Assembly (NCBI GenBank): GCA_020850475.1
Contig: JADZEO010000010.1
Span: 1-33,410, forward strand
Source: Bdellovibrionales bacterium
GTDB taxonomy: Bacteria; Bdellovibrionota; Bdellovibrionia; Bdellovibrionales; UBA1609
Direction: 5' to 3'
DNA length: 33,410 bases
Shown here: one piece after another, positions 7,722 through 14,964 of the stretch
How the letters are laid out: the number at the start of each line of letters is the position of its first letter
How positions within the stretch are numbered: position 1 is the stretch's first letter
Program-made: the position numbers and the translations under genes
Notes under the pieces: generated by a model
The model's input: the letters and a program-made list of their open reading frames with translations, nothing else
The model's database searches: none
Told to the model about the DNA's origin: nothing

Positions 7722-7739
7722 CTTAACCGAACAGTATTG
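7722..7739. repeat. Right terminal inverted repeat of the element
   Basis: CTTAACCGAACAGTATTG, the exact reverse complement of the left terminus at 6446-6463. Confidence 0.88.
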
Positions 7740-7749
7740 GGCCCGCGAA
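7740..7749. repeat. Target-site duplication, right copy
   Basis: GGCCCGCGAA in the same orientation as 6436-6445. Just beyond it an 11-bp sequence beginning GGCCCTAAGG is repeated twice in tandem (7753-7774), which belongs to the flank and not to the element. Confidence 0.85.
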
Positions 7750-7809
7750 GGCGGCCCTAAGGAGGCCCTAAGGCGACTCAGTGTTGATTGGCGCGGGAGA
7801 GAGGGAATC

Positions 7810-7839
7810 AAAAAAATCCCGGGGCCATTAAGCCCCGGG
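7810..7839 (-). terminator. Rho-independent terminator after flagellin gene 1
   Basis: Read on the minus strand, CCCGGGGC and GCCCCGGG form a perfect 8-bp stem with a six-base loop, followed by A and seven T. It begins nine bases past the flagellin stop codon. Confidence 0.93.
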
Positions 7840-7848
7840 CGTGATTTC

Positions 7849-8682
7849 TTAGCTGAGTAGTTTAAGCGCGATGTTTTGGATGCCGTTGGCCTGGCTTAAG
7901 ACCGAAACACCAGCTTGGGTCAAAATCGTGTTTCGTGTCAGCTCGGCTGATTCATGCGCTACATCCGTGTCGCGGATTCGCGAGTTGGCGGCCGACAAGT
8001 TCTCGTGGGCGATATTGAGGTTGTTGATGGTGGACTGCAGACGGTTCTGCATGGCACCAAAATTCGCTCGCATCGCATTCACCGAGATCATGCTTTGGTC
8101 TACCACATCGATACTGGTCTGTGCCTGTTCCTTTGTGGCGACTGCTTCGGCTGTCATCCCGAGAGCTTCCAGTGTGGCGTTGGCGGCCGAGGTGTTAAAC
8201 GAGATCCGGTCTTTGAAGGGATCGTTGTGTACACCCACTTGGATGTCGATCACTCCGCCAGATCCATTTAACAAATCGTACCCGTTGAATGCCGTCACTT
8301 CTGAAACCCGCTGAATCTCTGATTTCAGCTGCTGATACTCGACATCCAGGAACTTTCGCTCGACGTCTCCGACGGTGTCGGAAGACGCTTGGATTGCCAG
8401 TTCACGAAGCCGAATCAGCATGTTGCTGACTTCATTCAACCCGCCCTCCGCAATCTGCACCAAGGACACACCGTCCTGGGAGTTGCGGTTGGCCTGCCCC
8501 AAGCCGCGAATCTGAGCCCGCAGGTTTTCGCTGATCGCGAGTCCGGCGGCGTCGTCGGCGGCTTGATTGATTCGGAATCCCGAACTCAAGCGCGCCAGTG
8601 ACTGATCAAGTGCGCGGTTGGTATTGACCAAATTCTTTTGGGCGTTCAGTGACGCCACATTGGTCGTTATTCTTAGTGACAT
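7849..8682 (-). CDS. fliC: Flagellin (short form), copy 1
   Basis: This 277-residue filament subunit shows both conserved flagellin ends. The N-terminal D0/D1 part has 'RITTNVASLNAQKNL' and LARLSSGFRINQAADDAAG. The C-terminal D1/D0 part has 'ENLSAANSRIRDTDVAHESAELTRN' and ends QANGIQNIALKLLS. The variable D2/D3 region is almost absent, which is usual for compact flagellins of about 270-280 residues. The start is the ATG at 8682, preceded by GGAGG at six bases; an in-frame upstream ATG at 8748 would add 22 non-flagellin residues. It lies downstream of a second flagellin gene in the same direction, with its own terminator. The protein is exported by the flagellar type III system, so there is no signal peptide. 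Confidence 0.96.
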   Translation of the reverse strand: MSLRITTNVASLNAQKNLVNTNRALDQSLARLSSGFRINQAADDAAGLAISENLRAQIRGLGQANRNSQDGVSLVQIAEGGLNEVSNMLIRLRELAIQASSDTVGDVERKFLDVEYQQLKSEIQRVSEVTAFNGYDLLNGSGGVIDIQVGVHNDPFKDRISFNTSAANATLEALGMTAEAVATKEQAQTSIDVVDQSMISVNAMRANFGAMQNRLQSTINNLNIAHENLSAANSRIRDTDVAHESAELTRNTILTQAGVSVLSQANGIQNIALKLLS

Positions 8683-8810
8683 TGTTATCCTCCCTGCATT
8701 GCTGATCCTCCTTGATAAGCTGCCATCCTTATTGGCTAACGAGTGCATCTTGCACCCGGTTGTTATTCTCTCGGGTCCGCGCCAAGCTAATGACGTAGGT
8801 ACCCAATAGC

Positions 8811-8838
8811 GGATCGGAATTTTTTTGCTTTAGTTTGA
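8811..8838 (-). promoter_or_regulatory. Weak FliA (sigma-28) type promoter for flagellin 1
   Basis: The minus strand reads TCAAACTA, 12 bases, then TCCGATCC. The CCGAT core of the sigma-28 -10 element is present, but the spacer is one base longer than the usual 11 and the flanks deviate. Transcription would leave a leader of about 120 bases. It is clearly weaker than the matching signal of flagellin 2. Confidence 0.42.
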
Positions 8839-8886
8839 GTCTAGTTTTTTGATGTGAGAGTGCGACGAAGCGCAAAGAGAAGAAAG

Positions 8887-8950
8887 TTCCTGCCGTCGTT
8901 AACAAATTTGGAAGTCGCCGCCCGAAAACGGGGGCGACTTCCCGCAGGAA
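8887..8950 (-). terminator. Large bulged hairpin between the flagellin genes, possible terminator
   Basis: GGAAGTCG (8910-8917) pairs with CGACTTCC (8935-8942). Inside, CC and CCCG pair with CGGGGG around one bulged G (8920) and an AAAA loop, giving 14 bp in total. TTCCTGC (8887-8893) can also pair with GCAGGAA (8944-8950). On the minus strand the stem is followed by AAATTTGTT, a poor U-tract, so termination of flagellin 2 transcription is plausible but unproven. It could also be a processing or stability structure. Confidence 0.55.
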
Positions 8951-9003
8951 ACAGTGTTCATTCATTCAGTTACCCACCGACGTTTCGCCGGGGCGGTGAG
9001 CTC

Positions 9004-9083
9004 GGGTAATATTACCCACTCCTCACCGGTGAGCTAAAGTTCGTGAACTAAGGATCGTTCAGCTAACCAAATGATTAGCTGAA
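9004..9083. repeat. Series of four inverted repeats at the end of flagellin 2
   Basis: Within 80 bases lie GGGTAATATTACCC (9004-9017), CTCACCGGTGAG (9022-9033), AGTTC-GT-GAACT (9038-9049), and a 9-bp stem TTCAGCTAA/TTAGCTGAA (9058-9066 with 9075-9083) whose right arm contains the flagellin 2 stop codon. None has a following T-run. Together with the bulged hairpin at 8887-8950 they fill most of the 391-base gap between the flagellin genes. No gene was seen in that gap. Confidence 0.7.
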
Positions 9084-9920
9084 TGACCGGTTCAAGAGAC
9101 CCAGTGCAACTTGCGATGTCTGATTCGCTTGGGCGAGGACCGAAGTGCCCGCATTCAACAGAATATTATTTCTGGTGAGTTCAGCGGTTTCTTCAGCAAC
9201 GTCCACATCGCGGATCCGGCTGTTCGCGGCTGCCATGTTTTCGATCGACACTGCAACGTTGTTCAAAGTCGATTGCAGACGGTTTTGGATAGCACCAAAA
9301 TCCGCGCGCATCGCTGAGACACTCACGATTGCGGAGTCAACGGCACTAAGAGTGTTTTGAGCAGAGGCTTTGTCGGCCACGCTGGTCAAATTCACCCCAA
9401 GGGCTGCGGCGTTGGCATCTGCCTTCGACGCATCAAAACTCAATCGGTCAATATTTGGATCGTTCCGGGTTCCGACTTGGAAATCCAGAATGGAGCCGGT
9501 CCCGCTCAACAGCTGAGTGCCGTTGAACTCGGTGCCATCGGCGATCCGGTCGATCTCCGATACCAGCTGATCATATTCCACGTTGAGGAACTGTCGTTCC
9601 ACGGGACCTATCGTGTCTGAAGCGGCTTGTACAGCCAACTCACGCAGACGGATCAGGATCGAGCTGATCTCGTTAAGACCACCCTCTGCCACTTGGACGA
9701 GTGAAACACCGTCCTGAGCATTGCGCGAGGCCTGCTTGAGGCCGCGAACCTGTGCCTTAAGGTTTTCTGATATTGCGAGTCCGGCCGCATCGTCACCGGC
9801 CCGGTTAATCCGGTAACCTGATGACAAGCGTTCCAAACTCTTGTCTAGAGCGAGTTTGGTGCCAGTCAGATTTCTCTGGGCATTCAAGCTCGCGGTATTG
9901 GTATTGATCCTTAAACCCAT
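9075..9920 (-). CDS. fliC: Flagellin (short form), copy 2
   Basis: This 281-residue flagellin is closely related to the neighbouring copy. It has 'RINTNTASLNAQRNL' at the N-terminus, LERLSSGYRINRAGDDAAG, and the C-terminal 'ENMAAANSRIRDVDVAEETAELTRNNIL' block. As in copy 1 the central variable domain is minimal. The start is the ATG at 9920, where GGAGGAGG lies just upstream; the longer in-frame start at 9971 adds 17 residues foreign to flagellins. It has the best sigma-28 promoter in the window and a structured leader, so it is probably the more strongly expressed copy. Two flagellins in tandem suggest a composite filament, as in bdellovibrios (inference). Confidence 0.96.
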   Translation of the reverse strand: MGLRINTNTASLNAQRNLTGTKLALDKSLERLSSGYRINRAGDDAAGLAISENLKAQVRGLKQASRNAQDGVSLVQVAEGGLNEISSILIRLRELAVQAASDTIGPVERQFLNVEYDQLVSEIDRIADGTEFNGTQLLSGTGSILDFQVGTRNDPNIDRLSFDASKADANAAALGVNLTSVADKASAQNTLSAVDSAIVSVSAMRADFGAIQNRLQSTLNNVAVSIENMAAANSRIRDVDVAEETAELTRNNILLNAGTSVLAQANQTSQVALGLLNRSFS

Positions 9921-9942
9921 TTTCCTCCTCCTTGAAGAACAC

Positions 9943-9983
9943 GGCATCGTTCCTTGATGCCACCAGATCACTCCTGTGATCTG
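9943..9983 (-). promoter_or_regulatory. Two leader hairpins with GGA loops ahead of flagellin 2
   Basis: In the transcript, CAGATCAC and GTGATCTG (9964-9983) make a perfect 8-bp stem with loop AGGA. GGCATC and GATGCC (9943-9961) make a 6-bp stem with loop AAGGAAC. The ribosome binding site that follows is itself GGA-rich. GGA displayed in a hairpin loop is the known recognition feature of CsrA/RsmA, which represses flagellin translation in Bacillus and other bacteria. Binding here is an inference. Confidence 0.5.
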
Positions 9984-10007
9984 AGGGTTGAAATTCTCTT
10001 ACCTTAC

Positions 10008-10034
10008 TGATCGGCGTCTCATTCTGAGGCTTGA
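10008..10034 (-). promoter_or_regulatory. FliA (sigma-28) promoter of flagellin 2
   Basis: The minus strand reads TCAAGCCT, exactly 11 bases, then GCCGATCA, against the sigma-28 pattern TAAAGTTT-N11-GCCGATAA. The -10 element matches 7 of 8 bases. The leader would be about 80 bases long and contains the two GGA-loop hairpins. Confidence 0.85.
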
Positions 10035-10099
10035 GTCATTGTGAGAAATTCTAGACCTTGATCTGGCGTACCAAGGCCCTCGGCGAGGTGAAACAGCGA

Positions 10100-10134
10100 T
10101 TGAAAAGACCTCTAATTATTGATGTCATAGGTCT
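10100..10134 (+). promoter_or_regulatory. Possible promoter and overlapping operator of the twitch radical-SAM pair
   Basis: TTGAAA (10100-10105) and TGTCAT (10123-10128) are 17 bases apart. The inverted repeat AGACCT (10106-10111) and AGGTCT (10129-10134) brackets the spacer and -10 box, as an operator might. The -10 match is only 4/6. Confidence 0.35.
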
Positions 10135-10151
10135 ACCAATGGGGAATGGGC

Positions 10152-11516
10152 TTGGCTGAGAACCACAACGAGCAAAAGAACAACGACTATGAACTCAAAC
10201 GAGTGGAGGGTGTACCACCCACCCTTTGTGCCATCCCCTGGAACCACCGCTTCACCAATATAGGTGGTGAAATCCAACTCTGCTGTGTGAGCGAAGAATT
10301 TGGTAACAGGGTGTTGGGTGACGACGGCCGCCCATTGAACATGGATCACCTTCAAGACGATGAATTCATCCTGAACACGCGGTGGATGAAGGACGTTCGT
10401 CGAGAAATGCTGGCAGGCCGGTGGCCGAAGTATTGTGAACGCTGCCGACAGACTGAGAAGGGTGGAGGCGTGAGTAGCCGGCAATTAGTTAATGCCGCTT
10501 ATTCGCGGTCCCTCCCGAATCTTATTAAAAACACGCAAATCGATGGCACTATCAACGCCAAAGTCGAATCGGTCGATTTGCGCCTTGGCAATCAATGTAA
10601 TCTCGCTTGTCGGATGTGCAGCCCTCGGTCGTCGTCTCGTTGGGCGCGGGACTGGATGAAGGTCGATCACGGAAATGGAGTCGGTGCTGATCCAATCACC
10701 CCTCTGCATCGGGGGTCTCGGTACTTCGAAACTCAGGGATTCTGGGAGAACTTTAAAAAGCAGGCGCCTCACTTAAAGGACCTTCATTTTGCGGGCGGAG
10801 AGCCCATGATTGTGCCGCAGATGATCGAGGCACTTAAGGTTTGCATCGATTCCGGCAGTGCAAAAAATATGTGTCTTACTTACAACTCAAATATCGTGAC
10901 GATCCCCGACGAGGCGAAAGAGCTGTGGAGATATTTTGGAGACGTGCGCATATTTGCGAGCCTTGACGCCTTTGGGCCGCTCAATGACTACATTCGCCAT
11001 CCGAGTCGATGGGCAGACATCAGTCAAAGTCTTGAGGATTTGGAAGCCAACTTCGACCAATATCACCTCAGTCAGGTTTTGGTGAAAAGTACGGTTCAAA
11101 TCTACAACGTCACCCAAATTGGGGACCTATTCGATTATTTACTCGAGGGTTTCAAGCGAGTGATACCCGTGCCGCACCTCACAAACCTCTACCACCCGCT
11201 TTATTACCGCACCCAAGTGCTTCCGCGGGAACTAAAGGCCGCCGCCAGAGAACAGCTCTCTCAACTGAAGGAACGCACCAAGAGAAAGTTGAGCGGCCAC
11301 TCTGGAAACCACCGAGCGCATTTAAACCTCAATTCCCTCGACGACATTATTCACTTTATGGAAAGCGAAGACCACCAGGCACTTTTGCCGACCTTTTTGA
11401 GAGTGGCCCTCTCCAAAGATCGGTATCGGGAGGAGAATCTTTTTAAGGTCTTGCCCGAATTTGAAGTGCTAAGGCGCTACGCACCTCAGCCCAATCCCGT
11501 CGATATTGCAACCTAA
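10152..11516 (+). CDS. N-terminal twitch radical-SAM protein, paralogue 1
   Basis: This protein of about 454 residues has the radical-SAM [4Fe-4S] motif CNLACRMC (Cys near 149, 153, 156) and the GGEP motif in 'LHFAGGEPMIVPQM'. Ahead of it lies an N-terminal auxiliary-cluster (twitch, half-SPASM) domain: CAIPW, then GGEIQLCCV, then YCERC (Cys near 26, 44-45, 95 and 98). This architecture matches 'twitch domain-containing radical SAM' proteins, whose substrates are unknown. The TTG at 10152 is chosen as start because GGGGA lies six bases upstream, exactly as in the next gene; an ATG at 10146 is in frame but badly spaced. The C-terminal third is helical and charged. The gene faces away from the flagellins and is followed after 42 bases by its paralogue. 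Confidence 0.87.
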   Translation: MAENHNEQKNNDYELKRVEGVPPTLCAIPWNHRFTNIGGEIQLCCVSEEFGNRVLGDDGRPLNMDHLQDDEFILNTRWMKDVRREMLAGRWPKYCERCRQTEKGGGVSSRQLVNAAYSRSLPNLIKNTQIDGTINAKVESVDLRLGNQCNLACRMCSPRSSSRWARDWMKVDHGNGVGADPITPLHRGSRYFETQGFWENFKKQAPHLKDLHFAGGEPMIVPQMIEALKVCIDSGSAKNMCLTYNSNIVTIPDEAKELWRYFGDVRIFASLDAFGPLNDYIRHPSRWADISQSLEDLEANFDQYHLSQVLVKSTVQIYNVTQIGDLFDYLLEGFKRVIPVPHLTNLYHPLYYRTQVLPRELKAAAREQLSQLKERTKRKLSGHSGNHRAHLNLNSLDDIIHFMESEDHQALLPTFLRVALSKDRYREENLFKVLPEFEVLRRYAPQPNPVDIAT

Positions 11517-11558
11517 CGGGAAAGCTGGTTTGATGGGCCTTGATCGAGGGGAATTGGT

Positions 11559-12950
11559 TTGAGTCAAAAGAAAAGCGAAAAGCAAGGCACTTATTCTGAA
11601 TTCAATCCCCATTATGGGGATCGGGTGTCTCCCACCTTTTGCGTCCTCCCTTGGCTGCATCGATTCACTAATATTGGTGGCGAAGTTCAAGTCTGCTGCG
11701 TGGCTGAAGAATATGACAGCGACGTCATTGACGAGAGGGGCTTTAAGATTAACCTGGATCGTATTCAAGATGACGAGGCCATCATGAACAGTCAGTTCAT
11801 GAAGGACCTTCGGCTCAAGATGCTCAAGGGTGAATGGCCCAGTTACTGCCGTCGGTGTCAAACGACCGAGGCTGGAGGGGGCCATAGCCGGCGCCAATTT
11901 GAAAACGCCATTCATGCCAATTTTATCTCGAGAGTAGTCAACGACACACGAGCGGACGGGGCCATTCGGGTCAAGCTCCGGTCCATGGATTTTCGCCTCG
12001 GGAATCTTTGCAACTTGGCTTGTCGGATGTGCAATCCACGATCCTCATCTAAGTGGATCAAGGATTGGACCAAGGTGGATCAGGATTGGTTTCGCGAAAC
12101 CGATGAAGAGTTGCAGAGGTTTCGCCGCTTACATTACTATGAAAACCCCAGGGTTTGGGAAAGCTTTAAAAAGCAAATTCCGTATTTGCGGCATTTACAC
12201 TTTGCCGGGGGAGAGCCCCTCATCGTTCCTCAAATGGTTGACGCACTTAAAATGTGCATCGACTCCGGCCACGCTTCGGACATTTGCTTGACCTACAACA
12301 CGAACGTGACTCGTTTGCCGGATGAGGTCAAAGAGCTTTGGCCCAAGTTCAGATATGTTCGAGTCTATGCGAGCATCGATGCCTACGGAAAACTCAACGA
12401 ATACATCCGCCATCCGTCGCGGTGGGATGAGATTCATCGCAATCTCAAAGATCTCGAAGCCAACTTCGATAACTATGGGTTGCGCCAGGTCCTCGTCATG
12501 ACCACCGTCCAGGCTTACAATGTCACTCAGGTGGATCAATTGTTTGAATACCTACGCAACAATTTTGAACGGGTCATACCGACTCCGCACCTGATTAACT
12601 TGCATCATCCCTTTCACTATCTGACCCAGATTCTCCCGCCGGCTTTGAAGAATTTGGCTAAAGAGCGCTTGCTTCAGCAAAAGGAAATCAGCCGACAACA
12701 TATGGAAGCGAAACCGAGATTGCGGCAGAGTTTGTTTTATTTGGAAGCCATCAACGAAATCATCGCTTTTATGGAAGCCGAAGACCGGCAAGACCTCTTA
12801 CCCCAGTTTTTGCGGGCGGCGACCTCTAAAGATCGCTTTCGCGGAGAAGACTTGTTTTCAGTTTTACCTGAATTTGAAGTTTTGCGGTCGGTGATGTCCC
12901 CTCGCCTCGCCGCGGATTCTCCCGCCCCGACAGCCCCCGCGGAACTATGA
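11559..12950 (+). CDS. N-terminal twitch radical-SAM protein, paralogue 2
   Basis: A 463-residue tandem paralogue of the preceding gene, alike along nearly its whole length. The twitch part has CVLPW, GGEVQVCCV and YCRRC; the radical-SAM core has CNLACRMC followed by 'LHFAGGEPLIVPQM'. Both proteins share EYIRHPSRW/DYIRHPSRW and the ending 'SKDR...LF.VLPEFEVLR'. The start is TTG with GGGGA six bases upstream. Divergence is concentrated in the N-terminal tip, a short loop after the Cys motif and the last 20 residues. The two copies may act as a heterodimer or on different substrates (inference). The 3' end overlaps the opposite-strand radical-SAM gene by six bases. Confidence 0.87.
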   Translation: MSQKKSEKQGTYSEFNPHYGDRVSPTFCVLPWLHRFTNIGGEVQVCCVAEEYDSDVIDERGFKINLDRIQDDEAIMNSQFMKDLRLKMLKGEWPSYCRRCQTTEAGGGHSRRQFENAIHANFISRVVNDTRADGAIRVKLRSMDFRLGNLCNLACRMCNPRSSSKWIKDWTKVDQDWFRETDEELQRFRRLHYYENPRVWESFKKQIPYLRHLHFAGGEPLIVPQMVDALKMCIDSGHASDICLTYNTNVTRLPDEVKELWPKFRYVRVYASIDAYGKLNEYIRHPSRWDEIHRNLKDLEANFDNYGLRQVLVMTTVQAYNVTQVDQLFEYLRNNFERVIPTPHLINLHHPFHYLTQILPPALKNLAKERLLQQKEISRQHMEAKPRLRQSLFYLEAINEIIAFMEAEDRQDLLPQFLRAATSKDRFRGEDLFSVLPEFEVLRSVMSPRLAADSPAPTAPAEL

Positions 12951-13979
12951 GTTGATTGAAGCTTCGGTTATTTTTTCAGTGGACGTTCCCGAGCGAGGAC
13001 TCCATTTGGGCGTCATCACGTCGGTATTGCAATGGCAAAAATCCTTTGAACACAAAATGGGCTGGGTTGGGAGTTGCAGATTCTCATCAAAAATATGACC
13101 GAGAATCCCCCCGACCTGACAACCGGCGCGCCACACGTCACCTTTAAAATCAATGAACAGCTGATCAAGACCAATTCGGCAGGTCCAGCCGCGAAAGCGC
13201 GCGAGGTCTCGATTAACGTAGAGAGTGGCATCGAGTTCTTCCTTGGAGCCGTCGGTGTAAACAACTGAAGATCTCAACAGGGATTTCGCCAACCGGGTAT
13301 TGGGTTCGTGGCCGAGGGTGTTCACAAAGACGGCACTGTGGTGGTTAAAGTAGTCTTCTTGCCAATCCGCATATTGGGCGAGGAAGGGGGCTTCGGTGCC
13401 AAAGCCCTCCAAAATTCGGACGGGCTCAAGTGAGTACCAGTGTTTTCCAGGCGACGCCTTGAGTTTTTCGATAAAGCGCACCGAGCGGTTCCAGAGTTCG
13501 AGGTTGGGCGGCATCATGACCCGCACACCCATGTGACACTGACCCGACATGCCCGTGATATTGCGGATGACGATGTCGTCGCGTTCGGCCTCGGGGTGAT
13601 AGCTGATTGAAACCACATCGAACATGTGCGCACACTTTTCAAAAAACTCAGGTCGCCGAGTCGCATTGGTCGTCAAGGCGATGTGAACGCCGCGCTCATA
13701 GAGATATTCGCAGAGTTTAAAAAAGTCCGGCCAAATTGCGGGCTCACCACCAGTAAACGAGAAAAGATATTCTTTGCCCATCGGATCGTAGTGCTTAAAG
13801 ATGCGATCAAGAAAACGCACGACCCCGTCATAATCCAGCCACTGACTGGAGCCCTCGTAATTGGCGGGATGGCAGTAGGAACACTTTTGATTGCACTGGT
13901 TGTGGAGCATCCACATGATATGGAGCAATCGATCGCTTCGGGCATATTCAATTTTGCTGACGGGCTGATCGAGTTTCAA
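12945..13979 (-). CDS. Radical-SAM protein with C-terminal Cys-rich (SPASM-like) region
   Basis: A 344-residue protein with CNQKCSYC (CX3CX2C) near residue 28, a clear GGEP motif in FSFTGGEPAIW, and the TTNA strand. The C-terminal part has a Cys-rich auxiliary-cluster layout: CRIGLDQLFIDFKGDVWRAGC and then CSKDFCHC. The start is a TTG with GAAGGGA seven bases upstream. It follows the other minus-strand radical-SAM gene by 16 bases, so the two are co-transcribed. Its stop overlaps the end of the plus-strand twitch gene. The substrate is unknown; peptide or protein modification is typical for the SPASM class, but no precursor peptide was found nearby. Confidence 0.84.
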   Translation of the reverse strand: MKLDQPVSKIEYARSDRLLHIMWMLHNQCNQKCSYCHPANYEGSSQWLDYDGVVRFLDRIFKHYDPMGKEYLFSFTGGEPAIWPDFFKLCEYLYERGVHIALTTNATRRPEFFEKCAHMFDVVSISYHPEAERDDIVIRNITGMSGQCHMGVRVMMPPNLELWNRSVRFIEKLKASPGKHWYSLEPVRILEGFGTEAPFLAQYADWQEDYFNHHSAVFVNTLGHEPNTRLAKSLLRSSVVYTDGSKEELDATLYVNRDLARFRGWTCRIGLDQLFIDFKGDVWRAGCQVGGILGHIFDENLQLPTQPILCSKDFCHCNTDVMTPKWSPRSGTSTEKITEASINS

Positions 13980-13995
13980 TTTCTGGTCCCTTCAA

Positions 13996-14961
13996 TTACT
14001 CTAACATCGTGTTCTTGGTGCTCTTAAGACTTCGAGGTCTGAACTTCGTCACGTCTACTTTTTCATTCTTAGCGTTTTTCTGCGGAAAATAATCCTCGAG
14101 CCAATCCCGTTCAATCAGCTTGAGTTCGTCTGAAGTGTAAGATTCGGGGTAGACTTTCCCCTTCACCGCACCACCACCATCGAGCATCGGGATTAACTTG
14201 AAGGCGATTCCGTGACGTCCAAATAGCTCCCGGTAGTAGTCGATGCGATCGATAACCTTGGGGTGGGCTACGACAGTGATGTTGTAACGATTAAAACCAG
14301 CGTCCACCATCGTCTTAAAGCTATCGATAAAATCTTGAGTGAGGTTCTTGCGCTCCAGTGGATAGATATGAAGTGATATGTGGAAATTCCCAATTCGATC
14401 GTGATTGATCGATTTCCAGAAATGTCGGGGAACCGCACAAAGATTGGTGTTGGCTCCCACATAATGACGCTCGGTCAGTCGCTGCACCACTTCTACGATA
14501 TTGGGAACGAGAAAGGGTTCGCCCCCCATCAACGAAAAATAAAAACTGAGGCCTGAAGCATCAACCACCTTGACCATGTCATCAATTGGTACTGGCAGAG
14601 AGCGGGTCTTTTTATCGCGAGTGTCGCTTGCGCGATCCGGTCCAGTCACAATGCAATACTCGCAAAGCATTTGGCATTCGTAGGTAATATGCCAATGGGC
14701 ATAAGCCTGGTAGGGGAGTGGCGGATTCAGCGTCTCGCCCTTGGCTTCGGCGTGCAAATTCTTCTCAAAGGCCCAAAGGGGGCAGGCGCAGTGCACGAGT
14801 GAACATGGAACCAAATGGTCGCGTAGAGAAAAGCCCCCGCGAAAAATATTTCCGAGATGTTCTTCTTTCCGATCCCAACAGACATTGACGCTCCCATCAG
14901 GTAAGATTGAGACGGCGTTCTTGCCGGCGTTACATATCCATTTGGGTTGAGAGGGTTCCAT
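13996..14961 (-). CDS. Radical-SAM protein with N-terminal auxiliary-cluster domain
   Basis: A 321-residue protein whose order is reversed relative to classical SPASM enzymes. The first 65 residues hold the auxiliary Cys set (ICNAGKNAV, GSVNVCWDRKEEHLGNI, then VPCSLVHCACPLW). These are followed by the radical-SAM motif CQMLCEYC near residues 95-102 and MGGEPFLVP. The tail is Lys-rich. It therefore shares the N-terminal accessory domain idea with the two plus-strand twitch proteins, but sequence similarity outside the motifs is low. It has AGGAG five bases before the ATG, partly hidden in an inverted repeat. It is 56 bases downstream of folA and probably belongs to the same transcript. Confidence 0.83.
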   Translation of the reverse strand: MEPSQPKWICNAGKNAVSILPDGSVNVCWDRKEEHLGNIFRGGFSLRDHLVPCSLVHCACPLWAFEKNLHAEAKGETLNPPLPYQAYAHWHITYECQMLCEYCIVTGPDRASDTRDKKTRSLPVPIDDMVKVVDASGLSFYFSLMGGEPFLVPNIVEVVQRLTERHYVGANTNLCAVPRHFWKSINHDRIGNFHISLHIYPLERKNLTQDFIDSFKTMVDAGFNRYNITVVAHPKVIDRIDYYRELFGRHGIAFKLIPMLDGGGAVKGKVYPESYTSDELKLIERDWLEDYFPQKNAKNEKVDVTKFRPRSLKSTKNTMLE

Positions 14962-14964
14962 TCA

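Larger units (their letters stand above)
6446..7739. mobile_element. 1294-bp TIR/TSD-bounded element carrying a RAYT-like HUH gene and two repeat arrays
   Basis: The element is defined by identical 18-bp inverted termini (6446-6463 and 7722-7739) and flanked by a 10-bp direct duplication. From left to right it contains about 130 bases without recognised features, a 32/16-bp tandem array, a strong promoter, the HUH gene, and a 28-bp tandem array that overlaps the gene's 3' end. No DDE transposase is encoded, so movement must have depended on an enzyme supplied elsewhere. The termini start CA and end TTAAG and the duplication is 10 bp, which recalls IS4-family elements of the IS231 kind and their transposase-less cassettes (from memory; needs a search). 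HUH enzymes of the Y1 type do not normally make inverted termini or target duplications. Confidence 0.82.

Noticed and set aside
6446-7739. A classical IS200/IS605 element
   Set aside because: The HUH gene is of the RAYT kind, there is no TnpB, and the boundaries are inverted repeats with a target duplication, which IS200/IS605 elements lack.
8729-8965. A 78-codon minus-strand frame between the flagellins
   Set aside because: It spans the large hairpin and the flagellin 1 promoter candidate, and the product is low-complexity basic sequence with no recognisable motif.
9000-9013. A 15-base identity (AGCTCGGGTAATATT) with the right end of the window near 33253
   Set aside because: About one such match is expected by chance between all positions of a window this long, and the contexts differ (intergenic against coding).
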